Origin: CAVUNY01 sp963768585
GTDB lineage: Bacteria > Chloroflexota > Anaerolineae > Anaerolineales > Anaerolineaceae
Reading direction: 5' to 3'
NCBI GenBank assembly: GCA_963768585.1
Contig: CAVYIF010000021.1
Coordinates: 220,331 to 284,330, forward strand
DNA: 64,000 nucleotides
Program-made: the position numbers and the translations under genes
In this document: one piece after another, positions 1-9,376 of the stretch
Position numbering within the stretch: position 1 is the stretch's first letter
Layout of the letters: each line of letters begins with the position of its first letter
Notes under the pieces: model-generated
What the model was told of the DNA's origin: nothing
The model's database searches: none
What the model saw: the letters and a program-made list of their open reading frames with translations, nothing else

Positions 1-1
1 C

Positions 2-2104
2 GGCACCTTCAAGTCGGATATTCGCCCCTGGGCCGGCAAATTTGTGAAGGATGCTGATCCTTATATCATCCAGGATCTGCAAGCGCGCGGTTTATTGTTC
101 CGCGCCGGGACGATCACCCACACCTATCCATTCTGCTGGCGCTGCAGTACACCCCTGCTGTATTATGCCCGTCCCACCTGGTATGTGCGCACCAGCCAGT
201 TTAAAAATAAACTGGTCGCGTTAAATGAAAAAATTAACTGGTATCCGGGGCATATTAAAAATGGGCGTTTTGGGAACTGGTTAGAGAATAACATCGATTG
301 GGCCCTGGGCCGCGAACGTTATTGGGGAACGCCATTGCCGGTATGGGAATGCGGCGCCTGCCATCACCAGGAATGCATAGGATCGTTAACTGAGCTGGCT
401 GAGAAAGTCGGGCGCGATTTGCAGGGCATGGATCTTCACCGCCCGTATGTGGATGAGATTAAATATCACTGCCCCGAATGCGATCACGGCACGATGAAAC
501 GCGTTCCGGAACTGATTGATGTCTGGTTCGATTCTGGTTCCATGCCCTATGCCCAATGGCATCACCCGTTTGAAAATCAGGCTGAGTTCGCTGCCCAATA
601 TCCCGCCGATTACATCTGCGAAGCCGTCGATCAGACCAGAGGTTGGTTCTATTCCCTGCACGCGATCAGCACCCTGCTCAATGATTCGGTTGCTTTCAAG
701 AATGTGATTTGCCTGGGGTTGATTCTGGATGGCAATGGGCAGAAGATGTCGAAAACACGCGGTAACATCGTCGACCCGTGGGAAGTGATCAATAAAAATG
801 GGGCTGATGCGATGCGCTGGTATCTGTATACGGCTTCCCCACCGGGGCAAGAGCGCCGCTTTTCAACCGATCTGGTCTCTGACGTGGTACGCAATTTTAC
901 CCTCACGCTGTGGAATACGTATTCCTTCTTTATGACCTACGCCAGCCTGGACCGATGGCAGCCGGACCCCAAGATCAAACCGGAATACAGCCCGTTGGAC
1001 CGCTGGCTGCGCTCTGAGCTGCATACGCTGGTGCGCGATGTAACCACTGCCCTGGAGACTTATGATGTTTTGGGTGCAACCCGACCCATTGAAACTTTTG
1101 TCAACCAGCTTTCTAATTGGTTTTTGCGCCGTTCGCGCCGCCGCTTCTGGAAAAGCGAATCTGATGCGGATAAAATAGCTGCATACGCCACCCTGTATGA
1201 GGCATTAACCATGCTCAGCAAGTTGTTGGCTCCGACGATGCCGTTTTTGGCTGAAGAAATCTACCAGAATCTGGTGCGCTCTGTGGATAAAACCAGCCCG
1301 CTTTCGGTTCACCTGGCGGATTGGCCCGTTTTTGATGCGGCTGCGATTGATGAGACGCTGAATAAAGAAATTTCCCTGGTGATGAAGCTGGCATCGGTTG
1401 GGCATGCTGCCCGCAATAAGGCCAACCGCAAGGTGCGCCAGCCGTTAGCTGAGGCCGCTTTCTCGGTGGGCAGTGCAGACGAACGCGAGGTCATATCGAA
1501 ATATGCGGAAATGCTGGAAGATGAGCTGAATGTGAAGCACGTCCGCGCCCTGGATGCTGCCAGTGAAGCCGTGTCATACGCATTAAATCCGCTGCCCAAA
1601 CAACTGGGGCAAAAATATGGCAGCCGGTTCCCAGGGATCCGAAAAGCATTAATGGAAATGGATCCTGAGGCAGGCGCCAAAACTTTGCTCGCCGGAAACC
1701 AGCTGGAGGTTGTCGCCGAAGGACAGGCTTACCAGATCCTCCCGGAGGAAGTGGAAGTCAGAGCCCAGGCAAAAAGCGGTTTTGCGGTTGCCACTGAAGG
1801 GGCACTGATGGCGGCACTGGTGACTGATTTAACCCCAGAATTGGAATTAGAAGGCCTGGCGCGCGAATTTGTCCGGCGCGTGCAGGATTTGCGAAAGCAG
1901 GCCGAGTTTGAAATTTCTGACCGCATTCAGATCTATTACGAAGCGACTCCCAAATTGACTGAGGCCCTGGAGGCCTTCCGAGAATATGTGATGACCGAGA
2001 CCTTAGCCGTCGAACTGCTCTCGCAAGATTTGCCGCACGGCTTGCCCACAACCAGCGATGCCTTCGATGGAGAAGAGGTGAAGATAGGTCTGGCAAAAGC
2101 GTAG
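2..2104 (+). CDS. ileS: Isoleucyl-tRNA synthetase, C-terminal part (5' end outside window)
   Basis: Class I aminoacyl-tRNA synthetase that charges tRNA-Ile in the cytoplasm. The frame is open from base 2, so the N-terminal catalytic half lies upstream of the window. Visible are the end of the CP1 editing region (YPFCWRC, then TWYVRTS), the core block GRERYWGTPLPVW, and the KMSKS signature in the form KMSKT at 743-757, followed by the helical anticodon-binding region. The C-terminus (LEGLAREFVRRVQDLR) is the type-2 style tail, not the zinc-finger tail of classical bacterial IleRS. By family knowledge this suggests the eukaryote-like IleS2 class, which is often mupirocin-tolerant; that last point is inference. 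The gene stops at TAG 2102-2104 and is followed by an unrelated broken gene. Confidence 0.96.
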   Translation, partial: GTFKSDIRPWAGKFVKDADPYIIQDLQARGLLFRAGTITHTYPFCWRCSTPLLYYARPTWYVRTSQFKNKLVALNEKINWYPGHIKNGRFGNWLENNIDWALGRERYWGTPLPVWECGACHHQECIGSLTELAEKVGRDLQGMDLHRPYVDEIKYHCPECDHGTMKRVPELIDVWFDSGSMPYAQWHHPFENQAEFAAQYPADYICEAVDQTRGWFYSLHAISTLLNDSVAFKNVICLGLILDGNGQKMSKTRGNIVDPWEVINKNGADAMRWYLYTASPPGQERRFSTDLVSDVVRNFTLTLWNTYSFFMTYASLDRWQPDPKIKPEYSPLDRWLRSELHTLVRDVTTALETYDVLGATRPIETFVNQLSNWFLRRSRRRFWKSESDADKIAAYATLYEALTMLSKLLAPTMPFLAEEIYQNLVRSVDKTSPLSVHLADWPVFDAAAIDETLNKEISLVMKLASVGHAARNKANRKVRQPLAEAAFSVGSADEREVISKYAEMLEDELNVKHVRALDAASEAVSYALNPLPKQLGQKYGSRFPGIRKALMEMDPEAGAKTLLAGNQLEVVAEGQAYQILPEEVEVRAQAKSGFAVATEGALMAALVTDLTPELELEGLAREFVRRVQDLRKQAEFEISDRIQIYYEATPKLTEALEAFREYVMTETLAVELLSQDLPHGLPTTSDAFDGEEVKIGLAKA

Positions 2105-2228
2105 TCATTAATTCATAGTTTTGGATCTGGCGACCCCAAATCATATATAGAGTGTGCTAACTTTTCTTTTTAAGGCCGTGGCCGGGAAGATTACGTGTAA
2201 ATCAATCATCTTACAAGGATATAGGGAC

Positions 2229-3277
2229 ATGACCGATAACGCAGGGAATGGCATTCGGGGCTTGCGCGCGAGACTGTCTCACGAGTTGCTGGCTGTTGTT
2301 CAGACTGACTATGGAATATTTTCCGAAACCGAACCAGTCGATCTGGGTGGTTCATCGAATTTGAACTTGTTCATCGACGACAGATCCAGTCAATGGGTCT
2401 TGCGTGTCTACCGTCCATATGTCACATCAGAACGGCTGGAGGCGATTCAAAAAGTACGGCGGGACCTCACGCTTGCAGGGATTCCATGTGGCGGCCTGGT
2501 GATGACACAAGATGGAAGACCGTGGATGTCCTTTGACAGCAGGCTTGTGGAGTTGGAGCGGTATGTCGAACACGATGCCTGTATGGATACGTGGAAAGCG
2601 CTTGAAGTTGGGATGCCCTTGTTGGCTCGAATCCACGCCGTTCTGCAAGGGGTTTGTGGGTAGTGAGGCAGCCAGACAGCCCCTATTCGCAAACTACATC
2701 GAATCGACCCAGGCGCTGGATCTGACTCTGCTTGGCACACGGAGGATTCGATCGTGGAATCCTTCGCCGCTTGAACGGAAACTGGCGGATGAGGCAGAGG
2801 AGCTTGCATTGCGAGTTTCTACCGCAGAACGCGACATGCCGGATGCCCTGCCCAAGCAGTTGGTACATGGCGATTTCTGGGATGACAATGTGTTCCTACG
2901 AGAGGGAAAGGTGGTCTTCGTCGCGGACTTCGACTTCATGGGTGAACGCCCTCGGATTGAGGACCTCGCTCTGATTCTGTATCATTTCTTGCATGGAATT
3001 TTTCCAGAAGCTTGTTTCCGACCAGCAGCTTCTTCTACTGCGAAAGTTGCTGGATGCGTACGACCTTGGCTCGGACAAACCGCTGAATTCAGCTGAACGT
3101 GCCGCGCTTCCGCTGGCGATTGCACGCCAGCCGCTCTGGTCGATCGGTGGCTGGGTTGCTTCGCTGGATGATGAGATCAGCGCACGCGCGCATGCAGCGT
3201 CCTCTTACAATGAAATTAAATGGGCGCTACGGTTGATGGATGAAGTTACTCGGTGGCAGGACGCTTTCGCCGGATAA
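2229..3277 (+). pseudogene. Aminoglycoside-phosphotransferase-family kinase, two frameshifts
   Basis: Three overlapping reading frames together encode one phosphotransferase of the APH/RdoA-like kinase fold. The N-terminal piece (from ATG 2229, behind an AAGGA-type site) has the nucleotide-binding lobe (GGSSNLNLF, WVLRVYRP). The second piece has the catalytic loop HGDFWDDNVF and the metal-binding stretch VADFDFMGERPRIEDLA. The third is the helical C-terminus (LRLMDEVTRWQDAF). The first break is at the GGGG run 2649-2652 and the second at the TTTTT run 2999-3003. Each looks like one extra base, and removing both gives a continuous protein of 348 residues, normal for the family. The substrate cannot be told from sequence. 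It may be a real pseudogene or an assembly error; other genes here show the same kind of break. Confidence 0.85.
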
Positions 3278-3374
3278 TGCCGCCACATTTGAAACCACTA
3301 AAAGTTCGATGCTAAAATGATCTGTTGTAAAACATCCGAAAAATTTGTTTGCGTAGGTTAACCAGGAGATTCAT

Positions 3375-3716
3375 ATGAAGACCAATTCCGTTGCACCAGG
3401 TTTTGTGATCCCAGGAATCATAATCTTAGCCCTTGCCACAGCGTTAATTCATCTTTCACTGAATTTGATGATCGGCCAGTTTGATATTATGTTTACCCTG
3501 AATGGGATTGGTTACCTGGCCTTGTTGACAGCTTTATTCCTGGACGTACCGCTCGCCAGGGATCATCGCGACTGGGTCCGCTTGGGTTTTATCGGTTTTA
3601 CCGCCGTGACAATCATCGCCTGGGTTTTCCTGGGTGACATGACCTGGTGGTTGGGATGGTTAACCAAAGGTATCGAGCTGGCTCTGATTGGATTGCTACT
3701 CCTGAAACGTCCGTGA
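3375..3716 (+). CDS. Small integral membrane protein, unknown function
   Basis: A 113-residue protein dominated by four hydrophobic segments, roughly residues 9-31, 35-56, 69-87 and 90-108, with short polar links. No catalytic motif was recognised. The ATG start at 3375 is supported by an AGGAG site about 7 bases upstream. A TAAAAT box preceded by TGC (3310-3318) lies 56 bases before the start and may be its extended -10. The gene stands alone between the broken phosphotransferase and a convergent acyltransferase gene. It is probably real because of the ribosome site and the membrane topology, but I cannot name a function. Confidence 0.7.
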   Translation: MKTNSVAPGFVIPGIIILALATALIHLSLNLMIGQFDIMFTLNGIGYLALLTALFLDVPLARDHRDWVRLGFIGFTAVTIIAWVFLGDMTWWLGWLTKGIELALIGLLLLKRP

Positions 3717-3737
3717 TGGTTGAGGATGTGAAACCAG

Positions 3738-4646
3738 TCAGGAATGGTCCTTTTGGATGATTTCGGTTAAAAACGGTTTGATCCTGGCAATGACCGCATT
3801 GGTTATGGTTTTAGGGTCGTGCAGGGCAATCAGGTCGGCGGATTTGATCGGGGGAGCAAAGCGCACGTGTACGCGAACATGCCACAGATCGGGCCATAAA
3901 CGTGGGAATACCACACTGGACAATATCTGGATCGTCGCCCCCAACCGTTCCCGGTCTTTCGCAAGGCGGCGGATGCGTGTCAGCGGATGGTAGGTGGCTT
4001 TGGCCGCCAGCACGCCGCTCACGATCACCGGGATGATGGTCGTTGTGGACATCAGGCGCGTGAATACCCCGATGCTGGAGGACCACCGCTCCAGGGCTTC
4101 TACCGCGCCGGGCAGAACTGCCGGGTCCGGCTCGATCTCCCCACCGGGAAAAGTTAATATCGCACCCCCTGAACTTAAATGCGTTTTCACGCTGCGCAGC
4201 ACACCTAACCGTTGAGACGGGTTGCCGTGTACATAAATTAAAAGCGGGTCGGTCGCGGGCAAAACGCGCAGAAACGCTCTTTCGGCGGCGATGATCCGTA
4301 AATCCGGGCGTGGGATGCTGGCAAAAAGCGATACTGTATCCGTCATGCCCGGGTGGTTGGATAAAAATAATACCGGCCCATTTTCAGGGATATTTTCCTG
4401 GCCTTCGATCACCAGGTCTTTCAACAGTGATTTCAAGAAAATCCTGGAACCGGCATGCAGGCCGTATTTCGCTACAGAATTGTCATAATCCAATACCTGG
4501 TAGGCAAAACGCCGGGCAGATCCCTTGAAAAGCCAGCTTAACACCTGCCGGCCGAAGCGCTTGTTTTCCCTTCCCAGGGAAATTAACACATCTTCCAAAT
4601 TGATTGCCGTTAATTTTTCTACCAGTATTGGATCGTAGGCCTGCAT
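3738..4646 (-). CDS. PlsC-like lysophospholipid acyltransferase family protein
   Basis: A 302-residue protein of the glycerolphosphate acyltransferase (PlsC/LPLAT) fold, which transfers acyl groups to lysophospholipids or related acceptors at the membrane. The active-site block I, NH-x4-D, is visible as NHPGMTDT near residue 97, after the usual hydrophobic lead-in GPVLFLS. Block III appears as FPGGEIEPD near residue 168. The protein is longer at its N-terminus than minimal PlsC enzymes, so its acceptor may differ from 1-acyl-glycerol-3-phosphate. It ends convergently on the small membrane protein gene. Upstream lies the aldo/keto reductase gene on the same strand, 16 bases away, so the two may be co-transcribed. 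Confidence 0.82.
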   Translation of the reverse strand: MQAYDPILVEKLTAINLEDVLISLGRENKRFGRQVLSWLFKGSARRFAYQVLDYDNSVAKYGLHAGSRIFLKSLLKDLVIEGQENIPENGPVLFLSNHPGMTDTVSLFASIPRPDLRIIAAERAFLRVLPATDPLLIYVHGNPSQRLGVLRSVKTHLSSGGAILTFPGGEIEPDPAVLPGAVEALERWSSSIGVFTRLMSTTTIIPVIVSGVLAAKATYHPLTRIRRLAKDRERLGATIQILSSVVFPRLWPDLWHVRVHVRFAPPIKSADLIALHDPKTITNAVIARIKPFLTEIIQKDHS

Positions 4647-4662
4647 ACCAATCTCTCAGGTG

Positions 4663-5580
4663 TTACGAAATGTCTTCAGGTTGAATCCCGATCGCTGCCA
4701 GCCTGCGGCAGGCTTCCTGGTAAGTGTTCTCTGGGAGTTTGCCCTGATTGGCGCTGTGAATGTTTTCCGCGAGGTGCGTCGGGTTGCGTGTACCGATGAT
4801 CATGGTGTGGATCCCGGAATGGTTCATGGCAAAACGCAGCATGAACTGGCTCATCGATTCTCCAGGGGCGCACAGTTCGTTCAGGCCGGCGTTGGAAAAC
4901 AGCTCTGGAAAGTTGGCCTGATATTGTTTGACCACCCCACGGATCACGGTGCCAACACCCTGGGCAGCAGTTTTCGCAATGGCGATTTCATTCTTGCGCA
5001 CCATCATGCCGTAAACGATTTGCATTACATCGAAGACACCCAGGTCCAGAAAGTGTTTGAGATATTGATGGGCATATCCAGCGGGATAAAGTGGATCGCC
5101 TGCCCTGCCGTTTTTATAACTGATGGCAATCCAACCCACCTTGCCTTGCTGTTTCACTTCCTGCATGGTGCGAATGACTTCATCGGCAGCGCCGCCTGGC
5201 AGTTCTTCAGGCAAGATGCCGTGCAGCTGCCAGACATCCAGATGGTCGGTCTTCAACAACCGCAGGCTGTTTTCGATGTTCCACATCAGCTGTTTGCGAT
5301 TCCAGATATGCGGGGGTGTCTGCCCCTTGCCGGATGCATCCACATTGCAGCCGCATTTGGATGCGAGAAAGAATTCACTGCGCCGGTGGGCAATCGTATT
5401 GCCGATAAACTCCTCGCTGGGGCCGTAATCTGGGGATGTATCGATATAATTAATCCCCTGATCCAGAACCGCATTGAGAATATTCCCGGCGTCGTTTTGG
5501 TTTAAATGACGCAGTTCCATTGCGCCGTAGCCTAAAACGGTCACTGGTAGTTTGGTTCGTCCAAGAATACGCTTTTCCAT
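4663..5580 (-). CDS. Aldo/keto reductase
   Basis: NAD(P)H-dependent oxidoreductase of the aldo/keto reductase superfamily, 305 residues. The catalytic set is visible: Asp and Tyr in DTSPDYGPSEE near residue 48, Lys in ASKCGCN near 73, and His in WQLHGI near 118. The cofactor end has the usual IIGTRNPTHL stretch. It has no C-terminal ferredoxin domain, unlike many AKRs of anaerobes. The ATG at 5578-5580 is preceded by GGTACC and a GGAGG-like site. The substrate is unknown. The acyltransferase gene follows closely on the same strand. Confidence 0.92.
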   Translation of the reverse strand: MEKRILGRTKLPVTVLGYGAMELRHLNQNDAGNILNAVLDQGINYIDTSPDYGPSEEFIGNTIAHRRSEFFLASKCGCNVDASGKGQTPPHIWNRKQLMWNIENSLRLLKTDHLDVWQLHGILPEELPGGAADEVIRTMQEVKQQGKVGWIAISYKNGRAGDPLYPAGYAHQYLKHFLDLGVFDVMQIVYGMMVRKNEIAIAKTAAQGVGTVIRGVVKQYQANFPELFSNAGLNELCAPGESMSQFMLRFAMNHSGIHTMIIGTRNPTHLAENIHSANQGKLPENTYQEACRRLAAIGIQPEDIS

Positions 5581-5736
5581 GGTACCTCCAGTTTGGTTTA
5601 TTGTTTACTGAAATGATTATAATCTTAAGCACAGAACCTTACCATCTTGAGTTTGTTGCCCCAACCCACCAGCCAATTTTTCGTCCCCCGGCCGTTTTAG
5701 GGTAAAATCATCATATTAATCTCATTGGAGGAATGT

Positions 5737-6312
5737 TTGAAGCGAACTTTACAAGACTATTTGTTTCTTGGAGCGATATCCGGCAGCATCATCATCCTGG
5801 ATCAGGTGACCAAGCTGCTTGTGCGTACCTACCTGCCGATCAACAGCGTCTGGGCACCCTGGGATTGGTTGATGCCGTACGCGCGCCTGTTCCACACCCA
5901 GAATACCGGAGTGGCATTTGGCATGTTTCAAGGAGCAAATCTGTTTTTTGCAATCTTAGCAGCGATTGTTTCGATTGCGATTATCATTTATTTCCCTCGT
6001 ATCCCCAAAACCGATTGGGTTTTGCGTGTAGCCTTAAGTATGCAGCTGGCAGGCGCCGTGGGCAACCTGATCGATCGCATCGTTGTGGGTCAGGTTACTG
6101 ACTTTATTTCCGTGGGCAATTTTGCAGTCTTCAATATCGCGGATTCATCCATCACCCTGGGGGTTATCGTCTTGCTGGTAGGGGTGTGGCTGCAGGACCG
6201 CAAAGAAAAAGGGAAGCTGGCCGAAAGTCATGCCCTAAATGAGGATGGCGTAAATCCCGAAGCGTCCAATTCTCCCGATAAACTGCGTGTAGACGAGTCG
6301 CATCATGAGTGA
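5737..6312 (+). CDS. lspA: Lipoprotein signal peptidase (signal peptidase II)
   Basis: Membrane aspartyl peptidase that cleaves the signal peptide from diacylglyceryl-modified prolipoproteins. Numbered from the TTG at 5737, the two catalytic aspartates are D122 in the block GNLIDRIVVGQVTDFI and D136 in FNIADSSI. The conserved NTGVAFGMF block is near residue 56, and four membrane segments are apparent. TTG 5737 is preferred because GGAGG at 5727-5731 sits 5 bases before it; an in-frame TTG at 5725 overlaps that site. The tail after residue 155 is charged and variable. The stop overlaps the rluD start by 8 bases, so the two are probably coupled. Lgt, which acts just before LspA, is also in this window near 17.6 kb. 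Confidence 0.96.
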   Translation: MKRTLQDYLFLGAISGSIIILDQVTKLLVRTYLPINSVWAPWDWLMPYARLFHTQNTGVAFGMFQGANLFFAILAAIVSIAIIIYFPRIPKTDWVLRVALSMQLAGAVGNLIDRIVVGQVTDFISVGNFAVFNIADSSITLGVIVLLVGVWLQDRKEKGKLAESHALNEDGVNPEASNSPDKLRVDESHHE

Positions 6313-7234
6313 TCAAATTTTTACCTTTGTTTATTCTGAATCTGTTCCGCAGAGGCTGGATAAGTACCTGGTGAGCTGTTTGCCGGAATATTCGCGTTCT
6401 CGCCTGCAGGGTCTGATAAAGGACGGATTTGTTAAAGTCAATGGAGCGTTGGCTGCCAAGGGTGGGCAAAGTATTGAAGAAGGTAATCAGATAGAAATCC
6501 GTATTCCCCCCCCGGTGCCTTCTAACCTGATTCCTGAAAATATTCCCCTGCAGATCATCTATGAAGACAAAAATTTAATGGTCGTCAATAAGCCGGCTGG
6601 CATGGTGGTCCATCCGGCAGCGGGGCATGCCACCGGCACGCTCGTTCATGCTGCGCTGGCTCATGCCCCCGAGTTGGAAGGCATTGGTGGTGAAAAGCGC
6701 CCGGGTGTGGTTCACCGCCTGGATAAAAATACTTCCGGCCTGATTCTTCTGGCAAAAGACGATCGCACTTACCGCTGGCTGCAGGACCAATTTCGATTGC
6801 GTACCGTGAAAAAAGTATATCTGGCTCTGGTTGATGGCAAACCACCCACGCCCAGTGGTCGGGTGGAAGCACCCGTTGGCCGTTCGACTTCCCAACGCAA
6901 AAAGATGGCTGTTGTCACCCCGGAGAAGGGTCGCGACGCGATTTCCGAATATGTGACCGTCGAAACATTTCCAGAGCATACCTTACTCGAAGTCCACCCA
7001 CTGACGGGACGCACCCACCAGATTCGCCTGCATATGGCATTTCTTGACTGTCCGATTGTCGCGGATACGATTTACGGACACCGCCATCCGACCCTTCCAT
7101 TGAAGCGCCATTTCTTACATGCGGAACGGCTGGCGATCACCTTGCCCGGCGAAGCACAGCCGCATATTTTTGAGGCGCCGCTGCCGCCCGATTTATCAAA
7201 AGTGCTTGAAGACCTGCGTGCGGAAAATCGTTAA
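6305..7234 (+). CDS. rluD: RluA/RluD-family rRNA pseudouridine synthase
   Basis: Isomerises specific uridines in large-subunit rRNA to pseudouridine; 309 residues. An S4 RNA-binding domain is at the N-terminus (residues about 14-75, PQRLDKYLVSCLPEYSRSRL). The catalytic domain has the Asp motif HRLDKNTSGLIL near residue 137 and the conserved VHPLTGRTHQIRLH block near 237. The ATG at 6305 lies inside the end of lspA, a pairing of lspA and rluD-type genes that is common in bacteria. The exact target uridines cannot be read from sequence, so the RluD name is the family's best fit. Confidence 0.94.
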   Translation: MSDQIFTFVYSESVPQRLDKYLVSCLPEYSRSRLQGLIKDGFVKVNGALAAKGGQSIEEGNQIEIRIPPPVPSNLIPENIPLQIIYEDKNLMVVNKPAGMVVHPAAGHATGTLVHAALAHAPELEGIGGEKRPGVVHRLDKNTSGLILLAKDDRTYRWLQDQFRLRTVKKVYLALVDGKPPTPSGRVEAPVGRSTSQRKKMAVVTPEKGRDAISEYVTVETFPEHTLLEVHPLTGRTHQIRLHMAFLDCPIVADTIYGHRHPTLPLKRHFLHAERLAITLPGEAQPHIFEAPLPPDLSKVLEDLRAENR

Positions 7235-7251
7235 TTTTGGAGATTGCATAC

Positions 7252-8301
7252 ATGACTGCTGACATCATTGATTTACGTTCAGATACGGTAACGCTTCCAA
7301 CCCCTGCTATGCGGGAAGCGATGGCTCACGCGGAAGTGGGTGACGATGTTTATGGTGAAGATCCCAGTATCAACCTTTTACAAAAACTTGCCGCGGAAAT
7401 GATGGGCAAAGAAGCCGGTTTGTTTGTTCCATCGGGTACGATGGGCAATCTGGCGGCTGTATTGGCGCATTGCGGCCGCGGGGACGAAGCAATTATGGGC
7501 AATTTTGGGCATACCTTTCTGTTTGAAGGCGGCGGTGTGTCCGCTTTAGGTGGGGTGATGCCGCATACTTTGCCGAACCAACCGGATGGTACGCTCGTGC
7601 TTGAAGATATTCGCTCGGCCATTCGCGGAGACGATCCGCACTGCCCGATTTCGAGACTTGTCATCCTTGAAAATACGCACAACCGCTGCGGTGGGGTTCC
7701 GTTGTCCGTTGAGTATACGCAAAAAGTTGCCGGTTTGGTGCACAGCCAGGGTCTGAAACTGCACATCGACGGGGCGCGGATCTTCAATGCCGCGGTGGCG
7801 TTAGGTGTTCCGGTGATTGAACTGGTGGAACCGGCCGATTCGGTTACGTTTTGCCTGAGCAAGGGTTTGAGCGCGCCGGTAGGGTCGGTATTGTGCGGTT
7901 CGGCTGAGTTTATTCATCAGGCCCACCGCATCCGCAAGCAGTTGGGTGGCGGGATGCGCCAGGCAGGCGTTCTGGCTGCCGCGGGGATTGTAGCCCTACA
8001 AACCATGGTAGACCGGTTGGCGGAAGATCATACCCGGGCGCGTCGGTTGGCTGATGGACTGCGGACCATTCCTGGTTTGATTTTAGATCCTGCGATTCCA
8101 GCCAGCAATATGGTTTTTGTCAACTTGAGCGATCAGGTCCCGTTAACTGCACCGGATGTTGCCGCAAAGTTAAAATTACTGGGTGTAAAGGTAGGCGGAG
8201 CCGGAAAACGCCGCTTCAGGCTTGTTACCCATTACTGGGTGGACGATGCCGGTATCGAAAAGACGATTACCAGCTTCAGAACGGTCATGCAGGCTGCATA
8301 A
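7252..8301 (+). CDS. ltaE: Low-specificity L-threonine aldolase
   Basis: PLP enzyme that splits L-threonine or L-allo-threonine into glycine and acetaldehyde. Family hallmarks are the N-terminal DLRSDTVTLPTPAMREAM, GDDVYGEDPS, and FVPSGTMGNLAAV. The PLP-binding lysine is in FCLSKGLSAPVGS near residue 202, and the preceding HIDGARIFNA block contacts the cofactor. Length (349 residues) is usual. I chose the ATG at 7252 because GGAG lies 9 bases upstream; a TTG at 7237 in the same frame sits on that site. It is 17 bases after rluD and belongs to the same run. Confidence 0.93.
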   Translation: MTADIIDLRSDTVTLPTPAMREAMAHAEVGDDVYGEDPSINLLQKLAAEMMGKEAGLFVPSGTMGNLAAVLAHCGRGDEAIMGNFGHTFLFEGGGVSALGGVMPHTLPNQPDGTLVLEDIRSAIRGDDPHCPISRLVILENTHNRCGGVPLSVEYTQKVAGLVHSQGLKLHIDGARIFNAAVALGVPVIELVEPADSVTFCLSKGLSAPVGSVLCGSAEFIHQAHRIRKQLGGGMRQAGVLAAAGIVALQTMVDRLAEDHTRARRLADGLRTIPGLILDPAIPASNMVFVNLSDQVPLTAPDVAAKLKLLGVKVGGAGKRRFRLVTHYWVDDAGIEKTITSFRTVMQAA

Positions 8302-8359
8302 CCTGGAGGCATGACCAATTCATTACCATACGCAATGAAATTATTCGGATGAGGTGAAT

Positions 8360-9196
8360 ATGGAAGAATTTGTAACCATCCAACAAATTGATGAGGCTGT
8401 GGGATATGTGCGCGACCATACGCGCCACCGACCGGAATTAGGTCTAATCCTGGGTTCGGGGTTGGGTGAATTGGCAGAAATGGTTGAAGATAAGGATATT
8501 ATTCCAACCGCTGACATTCCCCAATGGCCCGCATCTACCGTATTGGGCCATCAAGGACGGCTGGTCCTGGGAAAGCTTGGCGGTCAATCGGTTATGGTGC
8601 TTCAAGGACGCACGCATTATTACGAAGGTTACCGTATGGATCAGGTTACATTGCCGGTGCGCGTCATGCAGCGCCTGGGTATTCACACCCTGATTGTGAC
8701 GAATGCGGCAGGGGGGATCTCTCCAGATTTTGTCCCGGGTGATGTGATGCTCATCACGGACCATATCAACATAATTGGTATGGGCGGCTTAAATCCTTTG
8801 CGCGGCCCGAACCTTGCTGAATTTGGAGATCGTTTTCCGGATATGAGCCAGCCTTATGATCGAGAATTGATTGTTTTAGCGCGCCAGGCAGCCGCAGCGC
8901 AAAAAGTGAAACTTCAAGAAGGGGTTTATGTTTGCCTGGCCGGCCCTTCCTTCGAATCACCTGCCGATCTGCGTTTCCTAAAAATCGCTGGGGCGGATGC
9001 GGTCGGCATGTCAACCGTGCCCGAAGTTATCGTTGCCAGGCACGGCAAAATGCGGGTTTTAGGTTTTTCCGGAATAAGCAATAAAGCCAACCTGGATGGA
9101 TCTACGATTACCACGCATGCAGAGGTTTTAGAAGCTGGAAAAGTTATTGTTCCCAAGCTTAAGTCCATCATTCTCGATGTTCTCTCTCGTTTATAA
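8360..9196 (+). CDS. punA: Purine nucleoside phosphorylase (trimeric type)
   Basis: Cleaves purine nucleosides with phosphate to free base and ribose-1-phosphate. Family blocks are LGSGLGELAEM near residue 28 (phosphate loop), LGHQGRLVLG, VTNAAGGISPDF near 113, LITDHINIIG, and VGMSTVPEVIVARH near 213. Length 278 residues fits the trimeric inosine/guanosine class. ATG 8360 is preceded by GAGGTG; the in-frame GTG at 8354 overlaps that site. It could act with the purine transporter and xanthine-dehydrogenase-like genes at 54-63 kb; that link is inference. Confidence 0.93.
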   Translation: MEEFVTIQQIDEAVGYVRDHTRHRPELGLILGSGLGELAEMVEDKDIIPTADIPQWPASTVLGHQGRLVLGKLGGQSVMVLQGRTHYYEGYRMDQVTLPVRVMQRLGIHTLIVTNAAGGISPDFVPGDVMLITDHINIIGMGGLNPLRGPNLAEFGDRFPDMSQPYDRELIVLARQAAAAQKVKLQEGVYVCLAGPSFESPADLRFLKIAGADAVGMSTVPEVIVARHGKMRVLGFSGISNKANLDGSTITTHAEVLEAGKVIVPKLKSIILDVLSRL

Positions 9197-9376
9197 ATTG
9201 AAATGGTCACCCCCTTTTATGCTGGTTAACCGACAAATCCCTAAATTTCCTTCTTTCCCTGCGCGACATTGCACTGCTTCAACGTGAGGGATAGGGTCGG
9301 ATGTGGGGTGATTGTGCCGAACAATTGAGAATTCTGTGTTTCAAGCTTGCCGGTGAGGCAAGGATAGAAGTCATTC

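Noticed and set aside
4660..5505. 281-residue plus-strand frame opposite the aldo/keto reductase
   Set aside because: The minus strand has the complete catalytic set; the plus frame shows no family pattern.
9197..9376. Possible small RNA or gene in the 180-base gap after the purine phosphorylase gene
   Set aside because: Only a short 6-bp hairpin near 9347-9363 is visible; no promoter-terminator pair and no coding pattern.
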